NCBI GenBank assembly: GCA_002454195.1
Contig: DKIJ01000003.1
Span: forward strand, 1 to 64,000
Length of the DNA stretch: 64,000 nucleotides
DNA from: Flavobacterium sp. UBA6721
GTDB taxonomy: Bacteria; Bacteroidota; Bacteroidia; Flavobacteriales; Flavobacteriaceae
Direction: 5' to 3'
The notes beneath the pieces were generated by a model. That model made no database searches, was not told the origin of the DNA, and worked only from the letters and a program-made list of their open reading frames with translations. Shown piece after piece: positions 1 through 9,126 of this stretch (positions are counted from its first letter, which is position 1; each line of letters opens with the position of its first letter). A program made the position numbers and the translations under genes.

Positions 1-34
1 GATGGCTAAGTTAGCACGTCCATAGCTATAATTT

Positions 35-1090
35 CTACTTATTGAAAGGCAAAGTAAAAGTAAATTTAGTTCCAATTTGCAATTTACTTTTAACTTTAAT
101 TTCTCCATTAAGTAAATCGACAACTTTTTTACAAATAGCTAAACCTAAAATAGAACTTCCATTATCATTTAATAAATCCCCATCTTGTTGAGCAAAACCT
201 TGCAAAATAACTTTCAATTTATCATCAGAAATTCCAACTCCTGAATCTTTAACAATAAATCGTAACACATATTCTTCATCACTTTCAAATTCTAGTTGAA
301 TTTTCAATCTGATTTTTCCTCCTACTGGTGTATATTTAACTGCATTACTTATACTATTCCACAATACTTGAGAAACTCTAATACAATCACCGTTTAAAAT
401 ATTAGGTAATTCGCTATCTATTGTTACTTTAAAATCAATTTCTTTTTGAATACATTTCTCCGAAAATGAAATATTTAAAAAGTTAATCAATTGATCTAAA
501 CCAAATGGTTTGTTTGCAGCGATAAAATGACTCGATTTTACTTTAGCTAAATCTAACAAATCATTTATAGTTATGAGTAAAACATCAGCCGCTAACTTAC
601 TATATTCTAATTGATTAACACTGTTATGATCTAATGTGTTTTTTGATATAGAATTTGTAACCTTGGATATCGTTAGAAGTGATTCTCGTATTTCACGCCC
701 AATATAGGTTAAAAAATGATCTCTATTAAGAATTAACTGTTCTGAGCGGTCTTTTTCTACAACTAATTTCTCTTGTAAATTTTCTAATAATTTCTGAGAA
801 ACCATCGCTGCTTTTAACTCCTCTATATAGGTATTAAATCCCATACAGAATACATCTAATTCGTCATGAGCATAAGAAATAGGTAAATAATTAAAAAAAT
901 CACCAGCAAAACAATTGGAAATCTGTTCTACAATAACTGCCGTTCGCTGTTTTTTAGATTCGATTTTTTTAGACAAAAACAACAATTCTTCGTAAACATC
1001 ATCTAAACTACCCCCATAAGTAATTTGCTCCTGAAACTCATCTTGGTTTATGGAGCGCACTAGGGCTAATATGTTTTCTAGTTTAGACAT
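35..1090 (-). CDS. Cytoplasmic HAMP-like histidine kinase homologue lacking the phosphoacceptor His
   Basis: 351 residues with no signal peptide or membrane segment. Residues about 30-100 resemble a HAMP-like linker seen in cytoplasmic Bacteroidota sensors (GDF, DELD and GFN..IEEL signature). A HisKA-like helix follows at about 125-180, then an HATPase_c domain with an N box (NSISNAVKYT), G1 box (KDSGVGIS) and degraded G2 box (NGSSILGLAI, where GTGLGLAI is usual). The H-box reads FLTYIGREIRESL: the phosphoacceptor His is Arg132 (codon CGT at 695-697, one base from CAT). ATP binding may persist, but autophosphorylation at the usual site should not be possible. It may be a decaying kinase or a pseudokinase. 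It lies downstream of, and on the same strand as, a frameshifted STAS-like gene. No response regulator is visible in the window. Confidence 0.8.
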   Translation of the reverse strand: MSKLENILALVRSINQDEFQEQITYGGSLDDVYEELLFLSKKIESKKQRTAVIVEQISNCFAGDFFNYLPISYAHDELDVFCMGFNTYIEELKAAMVSQKLLENLQEKLVVEKDRSEQLILNRDHFLTYIGREIRESLLTISKVTNSISKNTLDHNSVNQLEYSKLAADVLLITINDLLDLAKVKSSHFIAANKPFGLDQLINFLNISFSEKCIQKEIDFKVTIDSELPNILNGDCIRVSQVLWNSISNAVKYTPVGGKIRLKIQLEFESDEEYVLRFIVKDSGVGISDDKLKVILQGFAQQDGDLLNDNGSSILGLAICKKVVDLLNGEIKVKSKLQIGTKFTFTLPFNK

Positions 1091-1259
1091 GAATACAACA
1101 GATTGAATATTTTGGTATTATTTATTTCTAAAAACATCTAACGATTTATAAATATAAGAAATATCTTTAAAACAACAATACCAAAATTGAAAATTTAAAA
1201 AAAATTAATAAAAGCTAAGTAAAGGTTACAAATAACTAATCTATCTTTAATTAACTAAA

Positions 1260-1645
1260 TCATTTCTTTTCTTTCAATTCGTTCAACCACTTTACAGCAT
1301 CCTCTTTTGTTGTAAAACCTTTTAAAGGGACTACTGGTTTTTTTAAAGTCATAAAAGTATTAAGGATGAATTTAGTAATATGAGAATTAAAATAACAGCA
1401 CAAGCATGCAGATATTCTTGCCCATATTTATCTGCATAATCACGCGCATCTTTGTCATAAGATTTAATACCAGCGAAATTATAACACCAATATTGTTTTT
1501 CACCTGCTGATATTTGATGTCTCAAATCTATTAAAGCTTTCAAGTTTTCTTTAGTTCCAATAGTAGGTTTTTTAAATTCAGAATAGAGAATATCATCTTC
1601 TATCCAATACTTAATAAAATCATTTTCAACTTCTTTTATTATTAT
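1260..1645 (-). pseudogene. Frameshifted STAS/SpoIIAA-like small protein
   Basis: Two reading frames together give one coherent protein of about 125 residues. The upstream part contains KYWIEDDILYSEFKKPTIG, then LIDLRHQISAGEKQYWCYNF and ARDYADKYGQEYLHACAVI. After one missing base in a T run (plus-strand A run near 1387-1393) the protein continues in another frame as NSHITKFILNTFMTLKKP and ends AVKWLNELKEKK. No ATG opens the upstream frame, so the start codon may also be lost (ATA codons at 1637-1645 are the likely region). From memory it resembles the 130-residue STAS-like proteins common in Flavobacteriaceae; the family assignment is tentative. A sequencing indel is the alternative to true decay. 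Confidence 0.6.
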
Positions 1646-1771
1646 TTTATTTTTTTTATTAAAATTATAACAACAGTATTTTAAACATTTAAAACTTTAA
1701 TAATACTGGAATAAACAATGGACGCAAATAAATAAATTACAAGTTTTACGAACAACCTTTATTATAAAAAT

Positions 1772-4183
1772 TTAACCGCTCAGCGAAGATAACAAATCTA
1801 AATTATACATATCATCGACCTTAATATAACCCAAAAGAGCTACTGATTTTGCTCCATATTTTTGTTTTTCATAATCAGCTGGCAAACCTAGGTAGATTTT
1901 AGATTTTTCTAAATCATTTCCTCTTTTCACCATACGATACATAATTTGTTTATATAAATGATGTGATTCATTATAATCATAATTCAACCCTAAAATAAGA
2001 TGACAAATATGATCTTTCCCTAAAAAAGACCATATACAAGCTATTAATTCATCCGAATCTTTAAGACGAAACTCCATAAACTCCCAATCAGAATATTTAG
2101 ATATAATTTTTGCAATCTTAACTGGAAAAGAAAAAAAATTAAAAGCAAAATTAACTTTCTTAACATTTAGAAATAACTGATAATGTTTTTCAGCTTCTAA
2201 ATTTGTTAATGTTTTATTTATCGTAACATTAAATTGATGTTCATATCTAAAGACGTAGCGATTAATATTTCTAACATTATTTTTTGAATCTAAAAGCGCC
2301 AATAATTCCTCTTTCGAATTCCATTTTGGATGACTAACAATATTACTATTAGGCATTTTCATCTGTACATAGCCTTCATCTTCCAATATTGAGTTTAAAG
2401 GATGTTCTGCTTCAAAATCCCTGAAGATAATAGCTGTGGCATTAATTTCCTTTTTCACTTTGGAAAAAAATTCAAACAATCGATTCGTTGCATTTCTCCA
2501 CTCAGTATGTTCAACATCCAAATAAACAAAATCTCCTTCACAAAACAAAGACCCCATTGCTAATGTTTTAGAACATAAATAATAGGGATTGGTTTTTCTC
2601 ACCTCTTCAATTTGTTTAGAAACATTTTCTTGTGCCAACATATCATCTTTATACAAGGCTCCTGTAAAGAAAGTTGCTAATACAATTTTTGCCTTTTCAT
2701 CTCTGACCAAAATATAATGAAAACTCCAATTCTCTTCTGGTTTTTCATTATTAGTAAATATTTCTTCCATAGCCTGTAATCCTGAATGACTAATACTTCC
2801 CCTATCCTTAAACATTAAATCCCACTCGTTGCTATCAATGGCATGGATTGTTGTATATTTTTCAACAACTAAACTTGAATTAGAAATTCGGTCTACAACT
2901 GAAACTTTTTGTTCTTCTCTTAATACACAACCAAATTCCTTATAAACTCTCTCTACTGTATCACCTTCCTCTTCAATTGCTTTTGGCAAATGGAAAGCCA
3001 ACAAATCTGTCAATAAATCAATATCAGATTTTGTATTATGACGAGTTAAAGTAAAACGCAATCCAGATTTATCATTAGGAACAACAGGAAAAGTAGCTGT
3101 ATTAACATAAACACCTTCCTCTAAAATACGGTGAACAAAATTACGTGTCACTTTGTTTAATCCACCGCCTATGAAATAAATGGGTGAATTTGGCGATGAA
3201 ATATTAGTTAGATTTTTCTCCTCTAATTTCAAATTCATATAATCCATTAAATCGCTTAATTCGGATTGATATTTATAAATATCTTGAGACAAATGAATTT
3301 TAGCCGATGCTATTGCTGCGCCAACATTAGCAGGAGACAAGGGATGAGAATAGCTTAATGGCCCTCCAAAAATATCGGTTTTTCGATACATTTCTGAATC
3401 AGCTAAAATGGCCGTTCCACCAACACATCCAAAACCTTTTGCTAAAGTGGATATGATTACGATTCGCTTGCTAACTCCTAATCGATCATAAATATAACCA
3501 GCACCGTTTTTACCACTCCAACTCATTCCATGAGCATCATCAAAATACAAATGGAATTTAGGATACTTGCATAATAAGCTTTTTAAAACATCGGTATCAG
3601 GTAAATCGCCATGCATCGAATAGACACCATCTGCCATGTACCAAATACGATTGAATTTATTGTAATTTTCTCGTATCATCTCCTCTAACATTCCATAATC
3701 AGAGTGCCTAACCATTTTCACTTCAGTACCTTGTAATTTAGTGTTTTTACATGGAAATTGAACACTAAAATGCACCTGTTGATCCAGTATTACCAAATCA
3801 TTTGATTTAATTATTGTTGCGATAACTGAGATATGAGCATTGGAAGTCGAAGTATAGCAAATTACTTTATTGCCATCAAATATTTGAGACATGAGTTCTT
3901 CTAACTCTTGAATATAGATTGGACGAATATAAGCCCTAGACATGGATAATTAAGTACCAAACTTCTTAGTCAAGGCAATTGAATTTGCAATCAATTCAGG
4001 ATGTGTTTCCAATCCTAAATAGCCACATGTGCCAAAATTAATTAATTCTTTGCCCTGTATAGTAAACTTTTCACCATTAAAGGATTTTTCTTCAGAGTTG
4101 ATATGCATAATCCCATCTGATTTAGCAGAAGACCAAACACTATCAACTACGTCTAAATAATTACTGTGATTAATTTTTGCCAA
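1772..4183 (-). pseudogene. Alpha-oxoamine synthase / GNAT-type acetyltransferase fusion, interrupted by an in-frame stop
   Basis: Two ORFs in the same frame (3950-4183 and 1772-3943) make one protein of about 803 residues, split by TAA at 3950-3952. Reading the stop as Gln gives KKFGTQLSMSRAY, the start of the BioF/KBL-type PLP fold, so CAA to TAA is the simplest event. The downstream part keeps DDAHG (residues 135-139) and the Schiff-base lysine (K169, STLAKGFG). From about residue 350 to the end it carries a long acetyltransferase-like (GNAT/FemAB-like) region. Fusions of this architecture occur in Bacteroidota, where they condense an amino acid with an acyl-CoA and may then acylate the product; the substrate here is unknown. 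The upstream ORF begins at TTG (4181-4183) with no in-frame ATG. The second ORF has an ATG six bases after the stop, so reinitiation could make a truncated protein lacking the N-terminal part. Confidence 0.75.
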
Positions 4184-4315
4184 AATATATTGTTTTAAAT
4201 TATCCTAAGTATTGCAACTTTTGCAGCATGCTCTACCTGTAAAAAAACACAAAACTATTTTGGGGCAAAAACAGTATTGAATGAATATACCATTCTAAAA
4301 GTGATTTCTAATATA

Positions 4316-4345
4316 ACAAAAAAAAGCTACTTTAAGAGCTTTTTT
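4316..4345 (-). terminator. Intrinsic terminator after dtd
   Basis: On the minus strand AAAAAGCT, an 8-base loop, then AGCTTTTT followed by more T. It starts about ten bases past the dtd stop. Confidence 0.7.
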
Positions 4346-4355
4346 CGTTCAAATT

Positions 4356-4808
4356 TTATTCTTTAATTTTTGAATCAATCAAAATAGTAACGGGACCATC
4401 ATTAATCAATGAGACTTTCATATCTGCTCCAAATTGTCCGGTTTGCACTTTTTTTCCAAGAGTATGTTCTAAAGCAGAAACAAATTTTTCATATAAGGGA
4501 ATAGCTATTTCAGGTTTAGAAGCCTTTATATAAGAAGGTCGATTTCCTTTTTTGGTTGCTGCGTGAAGTGTAAACTGACTTACCACAATTATATCTCCAT
4601 CGATATCTTGGACTGATAAATTCATCACATTGTTTTCATCACCAAAAATGCGGAGTTTAATAATTTTAGCCACTAACCAATCAATATCCTCTTGGCTATC
4701 GGCATCTTCAATACCTACTAAAACCAAAAGCCCTTTATTAATTTCGGCAACAATTTTATTATCTATAGTAACCGATGCCGTCGAAACTCTTTGAATTACT
4801 ACCCTCAT
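4356..4808 (-). CDS. dtd: D-aminoacyl-tRNA deacylase
   Basis: 150 residues, the normal length for DTD. It hydrolyses D-amino acids (and glycine) mischarged on tRNA, acting as cytoplasmic chiral proofreading. It begins MRVVIQRVSTASVTID and carries the two signatures SQFTLHAATKKGNRPSY and NDGPVTILID (the cross-subunit Gly-Pro motif). The start codon overlaps the rsgA stop (TAATG), so the two genes are probably translationally coupled. A terminator follows directly. Confidence 0.95.
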   Translation of the reverse strand: MRVVIQRVSTASVTIDNKIVAEINKGLLVLVGIEDADSQEDIDWLVAKIIKLRIFGDENNVMNLSVQDIDGDIIVVSQFTLHAATKKGNRPSYIKASKPEIAIPLYEKFVSALEHTLGKKVQTGQFGADMKVSLINDGPVTILIDSKIKE

Positions 4809-5785
4809 TAACCTCTCGATTTATCGCTATTCTTTCTGTCCTCGTCATAAATATCGGTACGGTAATTTTCATCATCTCCTTCTAACAATTTCAAATAGCT
4901 ATTATAGCGTGACCAAGATATTTCTTCATTCTCCAAAGCTTCCTTAACAGCACATTTTGGTTCTTCTTTGTGCAAACAATTATTAAACTTACATTGGTTT
5001 TTCAATTTGAAGAACTCAGGAAAATAATCACTGATTTCTTCTTTTTCCATATCTACAACTCCAAAACCACGGATACCTGGAGTATCAATAATTTTGGCTC
5101 CAAAAGACAAATCAAACATTTCAGCAAAAGTAGTAGTATGTTGTCCTTGCGAATGTGAATCAGAAATTTGTTTGGTTTTTAAATTTAAAGTCGGCTCAAT
5201 AGCATTCACCAAAGTTGATTTTCCAACCCCCGAATGCCCTGAGAACATACTCACCCTGTCTTTCATTAATTCGATGAGTTTGTCTAATCCTTTGCGTTTC
5301 TGAGCAGAAACACGTAAACATTTGTATCCTATTTTTTCGTAAGTATATTGTAAAAACAATTGTTCGTCAAGGGCTGCTTCGTCAAACGTATCTATTTTAT
5401 TAAAAACTAAAATTGCTTCGATGCCATAAGCTTCGGCGGTAACCAGAAAACGATCAATAAAACTAGTTGTTGTAGGCGGATTATTAATGGTAACCAACAA
5501 GAAAACGATATCTATATTTGACGCAATAATATGCGTTTGTTTAGAAAGATTTACCGATTTCCTTACAATGTAATTCTTTCTATCCTGAATCGTATTAATA
5601 ACTCCAGTTACTTGATTATTGGATTCTTCTAATTCATATTCGACATAGTCGCCCACAGCAATAGGATTGGTACTTTTTATACCTTTCATCCTAAACTTTC
5701 CTTTAATTCTACAATCCACAAAATTTCCTTCTTCGGATTTTACGGTGTACCAGCTCCCTGTTGATTTATAAACGATTCCTGTCAT
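4808..5785 (-). CDS. rsgA: Ribosome small-subunit biogenesis GTPase RsgA
   Basis: 325 residues. It is a circularly permuted GTPase that checks late 30S subunit maturation. An N-terminal OB fold (about 1-80) is followed by G4 (FNKID), G1 (GHSGVGKS) and G3 (DTPGIRG) in the permuted order, and a C-terminal zinc region with CKFNNCLHKEEPKC. It is the first gene of a pair with dtd. A good -7 element (TATCTTTG) ends only four bases before the ATG. The transcript may therefore be leaderless or nearly so. MTGIVYKSTGSWY is a natural N-terminus, and the next Met would remove the OB fold. Confidence 0.95.
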   Translation of the reverse strand: MTGIVYKSTGSWYTVKSEEGNFVDCRIKGKFRMKGIKSTNPIAVGDYVEYELEESNNQVTGVINTIQDRKNYIVRKSVNLSKQTHIIASNIDIVFLLVTINNPPTTTSFIDRFLVTAEAYGIEAILVFNKIDTFDEAALDEQLFLQYTYEKIGYKCLRVSAQKRKGLDKLIELMKDRVSMFSGHSGVGKSTLVNAIEPTLNLKTKQISDSHSQGQHTTTFAEMFDLSFGAKIIDTPGIRGFGVVDMEKEEISDYFPEFFKLKNQCKFNNCLHKEEPKCAVKEALENEEISWSRYNSYLKLLEGDDENYRTDIYDEDRKNSDKSRG

Positions 5786-5789
5786 GGGA

Positions 5790-5818
5790 CAAAGATAAAA
5801 TTTTGTTTCAAGTTCAAA
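5790..5818 (-). promoter_or_regulatory. Promoter of rsgA-dtd
   Basis: Bacteroidota-type promoter: TTTG (5815-5818), 17-base spacer, TATCTTTG (5790-5797). Only TCCC separates it from the rsgA ATG. Confidence 0.55.
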
Positions 5819-5840
5819 GTCTAAAGTTTAAGGTTTTTAA
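5805..5840. repeat. Heptad-phased degenerate repeat
   Basis: Plus strand reads TTCAAGT, TCAAAGT, CTAAAGT, TTAAGGT in 7-base steps. One of about a dozen such runs in this window; it overlaps the rsgA promoter region. Confidence 0.4.
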
Positions 5841-5853
5841 CATTTGCCAGAAA

Positions 5854-5892
5854 TAAAAAATCCCTTTAACTCTTGCAAAGTCAAAGGGATTT
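5854..5892 (-). terminator. Intrinsic terminator of the Phe/Tyr operon
   Basis: Minus strand: AAATCCCTTT, loop, AAAGGGATTT then T residues, about 20 bases after the aroF-chorismate mutase stop. Confidence 0.8.
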
Positions 5893-5913
5893 CTATTGTG
5901 TATTTCAAGCTAA

Positions 5914-6993
5914 TTATCCGTTGATAATTTTTTCTTGGTGTTCGATACTTTCTTGGTGAATCGACTTGAATAGTTTAGTAATAAACTCTGCCGATAATCC
6001 TTTTTTAGCACCTTCAGCAACCATTTTTTCTTGGATTTCATTCCAACGAGTATTTTGTAAAACAGCTACGTTATTGTCTTTTTTCACTTGACCAATTTCG
6101 TCAGCTACTTTCATTCTTTTACCTAAAAGGTCTAACAAATTAGCGTCTAATACATCGATATTAGCTCTTAATTTTGTCATTTTAGCCTCAAAATCGCTAT
6201 CTCCGCTTACTTTTCTAATTTTCAAATCTTTCAAGATTTGTTTCAAAGCATCAGGAGTAACTTGTTGTGCAGCATCAGACCAAGCATTATCTGGATCAAT
6301 ATGCGTTTCGATAATCATACCATCGTAGTTTAAATCTAAAGCTTCTTGTGTTACTTCAAGAATCATATTACGATTACCTGTAATATGAGATGGATCGATA
6401 ATTAATGGCAAATCAGGGAATTTATTTTGCAATTCGATAGCAATTTGCCATTCAGGAATGTTTCTGTATTTTGTTTTCTCATAAGTAGAGAAACCTCTAT
6501 GAATAACTCCTAAATTTTTGATTCCAGCCATGTGTAAACGCTCAACACCACCTAACCATAAAGCCATATCTGGGTTTACAGGGTTTTTAACTAATACAAT
6601 TTTATCAGTTCCTGCTAAAGTATCAGCAATTTCTTGAACTGCAAAAGGGTTCGCTGTTGTACGAGCACCTACCCATAATACATCAATATCATATTCTAAA
6701 GCTAATTTACAGTGAGCAGCAGTTGCTACTTCAGTCCCCATTAAAAGTCCTGTTTCTTCTTTAGCTTTCTTCAACCATTTCAATCCAATTTCTCCAATTC
6801 CTTCAAATCCTCCTGGACGTGTTCTTGGTTTCCAAATTCCTGCTCTAAATACGCTTACATCAGAATTTTTTAATTCGTGAGCAATTTTCAATACTTGCTC
6901 TTCTGTTTCAGCACTACAAGGTCCTGCGATCACAAATGGATGAGACAAATTGAATGCGTTCAACCAATTTCTCATTTCTTTCTTGTTTTCCAT
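5914..6993 (-). CDS. Bifunctional DAHP synthase / chorismate mutase
   Basis: 359 residues. The N-terminal 265 residues are a type I-beta (KDO8P-synthase-like) DAHP synthase (FVIAGPCSAET, FRAGIWKPRTRPGGFEG, IIDPSHITGNR) that condenses PEP with erythrose-4-phosphate, the first shikimate step. The C-terminal 95 residues are an AroQ-class chorismate mutase (LRANIDVLDANLLDLLGKRM). The mutase makes prephenate for the two neighbouring enzymes. Last gene of the pheA operon, so its supply should follow the attenuator in front of pheA. Confidence 0.95.
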   Translation of the reverse strand: MENKKEMRNWLNAFNLSHPFVIAGPCSAETEEQVLKIAHELKNSDVSVFRAGIWKPRTRPGGFEGIGEIGLKWLKKAKEETGLLMGTEVATAAHCKLALEYDIDVLWVGARTTANPFAVQEIADTLAGTDKIVLVKNPVNPDMALWLGGVERLHMAGIKNLGVIHRGFSTYEKTKYRNIPEWQIAIELQNKFPDLPLIIDPSHITGNRNMILEVTQEALDLNYDGMIIETHIDPDNAWSDAAQQVTPDALKQILKDLKIRKVSGDSDFEAKMTKLRANIDVLDANLLDLLGKRMKVADEIGQVKKDNNVAVLQNTRWNEIQEKMVAEGAKKGLSAEFITKLFKSIHQESIEHQEKIING

Positions 6994-7042
6994 TTTCTTA
7001 GTTATTTGTTGTTTGTTTTTTTATATTAAAAATCTTTTTACT

Positions 7043-7900
7043 CTATTTTTTAACGCTTATGCCGTTTAATATTTCCTTTATTTTATTCACACTCGCCATC
7101 TCATCATATATCGACTGATAATTATCCTGAACTAACAAATCTTTGAACTTTGTCAAATTAGAAATATACTCTTCTAATGATTCCAAAACTTGAGACTTAT
7201 TTTGTTCAAAAATAGGCGTCCACATGGCTGGCGAACTTTTAGCTAAACGCACCGTGCTTTCAAAACCGGAACCTGCCATATCAAAAATATCTTGTTCATC
7301 TTTCTCCTTATCAATTACCGTTTTACCTAACATAAAAGAACTAATATGCGACAGATGCGAAACATAAGCAATATGCTTATCATGCGACTTAGGATCCATA
7401 TAACGAATACGCATTCCTAAGGTTTTAAAAACTTCCAACGCTTTTTCTTGCAATTTAAAAGCTGTTTTTTCTACTTCACAAATGATATTTGTTTTTCCTT
7501 TAAACAAATCCCTCAATGCTGCCGAAGGTCCAGAAAATTCGGTTCCGGCTATTGGGTGAGTCGCAATAAAATTTCTTCTTCTTGAATGTGTAGCTACCAC
7601 TTCACAAATAGGATTTTTAGTCGAACCCACTTCTAATACAATCGCATTATCATTGATCAAATCAAGCACTTTAGGTAATAAGCCAAGAGCCACATTTACT
7701 GGAACCGAGACAATGACAAAATCAGCAATTGCTAAATCATCCATTGTAGCAGCCTTATCAATAACACCTAACTCTAATGCTTGTTGCAAATGCTTCTCGT
7801 TAGTATCAATCCCGTAAATTGTAGCTTCTGGATAATGTGCTTTGATGTCTAAAACCATCGAACCACCTATTAATCCAATTCCTATTACAAATACTTTCAT
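7043..7900 (-). CDS. tyrA: Prephenate dehydrogenase
   Basis: 285 residues. It oxidatively decarboxylates prephenate to 4-hydroxyphenylpyruvate, the tyrosine branch, using NAD(P). The Rossmann motif GIGLIGGS is at the N-terminus, and the active-site region contains ATHPIAGTEFSG and SHLSHISSFML. There is no ACT domain, so feedback control must come from elsewhere. It starts four bases after the aminotransferase stop codon. Confidence 0.93.
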   Translation of the reverse strand: MKVFVIGIGLIGGSMVLDIKAHYPEATIYGIDTNEKHLQQALELGVIDKAATMDDLAIADFVIVSVPVNVALGLLPKVLDLINDNAIVLEVGSTKNPICEVVATHSRRRNFIATHPIAGTEFSGPSAALRDLFKGKTNIICEVEKTAFKLQEKALEVFKTLGMRIRYMDPKSHDKHIAYVSHLSHISSFMLGKTVIDKEKDEQDIFDMAGSGFESTVRLAKSSPAMWTPIFEQNKSQVLESLEEYISNLTKFKDLLVQDNYQSIYDEMASVNKIKEILNGISVKK

Positions 7901-7904
7901 TTTA

Positions 7905-9050
7905 TTAAAATCTATCTATTGCTTCTTGTACTTTTTCTTCTTTCACACATAATGCAAATCGAATATATCCTTCTCCATTAGAACCAAAAATAGTTCCCGG
8001 TGCTATAAAAATATATTTCTCATGCAAAATCGTATCGATGAACTCCTCTGCCGATTGGATTCCTTCCGGTAATTTTGCCCAAACAAACAATCCAACTCCT
8101 TCTTTATACACTTTACATCCTAATTTTTCAGCCAATTGTTCAGTCAAAACTCGGCGTTTTTTGTAAATGGTATTCATGGAATCAAACCATGATTTATCAC
8201 TTTTTAAAGCTTCGATAGCACCTTTTTGGATTCCATAGAACATTCCACTATCCATATTACTTTTAACTCTTAAAACCGCATCAATCAATTCGGCATTTCC
8301 AGAAACCATTCCAACTCTCCATCCTGCCATATTAAAAGTTTTGCTTAAGGAATTTAACTCCAAAGCTACTTCTTTAGCACCTTCAACCTGTAGCAAACTC
8401 ATCGGACTATCGTTCAAAACAAAACTATACGGATTGTCATTCACTAATAGTATGTTGTTTTTCTTAGCAAAAGCTACTAACTTTTCAAACAAGGATAAAC
8501 TTCCTCTGGCGCCTGTAGGCATATGCGGATAACCTATCCACATTAATTTCACTTTAGACAGATCTAATTTTTCTAATGCTTCAAAATCAGGCTCCCAATT
8601 ATTACTTTCTTTCAAATCATAATACACAGCTTCTGCTCCTACTAAATTCGTAACCGAAGTATAGGTAGGATATCCGGGATTAGGAATCAAAACCTGATCT
8701 CCTTCGTTTAAGAAAGCCAATGAAATATGCATAATACCTTCTTTAGACCCCATTAAAGGTAAAATCTCCGTATTCGAATTTAAGCTTACCTGAAAATTAT
8801 TCATGTAAAAATCAGCTATGCTTTTACGCAACTCAGGTAATCCTTGATAACTTTGATACCCATGAGCATTTTCCTCTTGAATTGCCAAAGTTACAGCATC
8901 AATAACCGCCTGAGAAGGTGCTAAGTCAGGACTTCCAATTCCCATATTGATAATTGGTTTTCCCTCTGAAGCTAATTGTCTCACTTCTCTCAACTTTGAT
9001 GAAAAGTAGTATTCCTCAACGGTATTTAATCTATTGGCTGTTGTAATCAT
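7905..9050 (-). CDS. Class I/II PLP aminotransferase, probably aromatic/prephenate aminotransferase
   Basis: 381 residues with a fold-type I aminotransferase core. The PLP lysine lies in LSLSK-like context (ELNSLSKTFNMAGWRVGM). Other recognisable elements are MGIGSPDLAPS near the N-terminus and YPTYTSV. Placed between pheA and tyrA, it most likely transaminates phenylpyruvate and 4-hydroxyphenylpyruvate to Phe and Tyr. Sequence alone does not exclude an LL-diaminopimelate-like or other substrate. It is followed by tyrA after four bases. Confidence 0.85.
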   Translation of the reverse strand: MITTANRLNTVEEYYFSSKLREVRQLASEGKPIINMGIGSPDLAPSQAVIDAVTLAIQEENAHGYQSYQGLPELRKSIADFYMNNFQVSLNSNTEILPLMGSKEGIMHISLAFLNEGDQVLIPNPGYPTYTSVTNLVGAEAVYYDLKESNNWEPDFEALEKLDLSKVKLMWIGYPHMPTGARGSLSLFEKLVAFAKKNNILLVNDNPYSFVLNDSPMSLLQVEGAKEVALELNSLSKTFNMAGWRVGMVSGNAELIDAVLRVKSNMDSGMFYGIQKGAIEALKSDKSWFDSMNTIYKKRRVLTEQLAEKLGCKVYKEGVGLFVWAKLPEGIQSAEEFIDTILHEKYIFIAPGTIFGSNGEGYIRFALCVKEEKVQEAIDRF

Positions 9051-9126
9051 TTTTATTTTGGCTTTTTGAACGATTCTCGGTTTCCGAGTATTAACAATCT
9101 GCTTATATTTTCTTTTCTAATAGTAA

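Noticed and set aside
1349..1543. 64-codon ORF as an independent gene
   Set aside because: It starts at TTG inside a longer homologous frame and ends in frameshifted nonsense; treated as part of the pseudogene.
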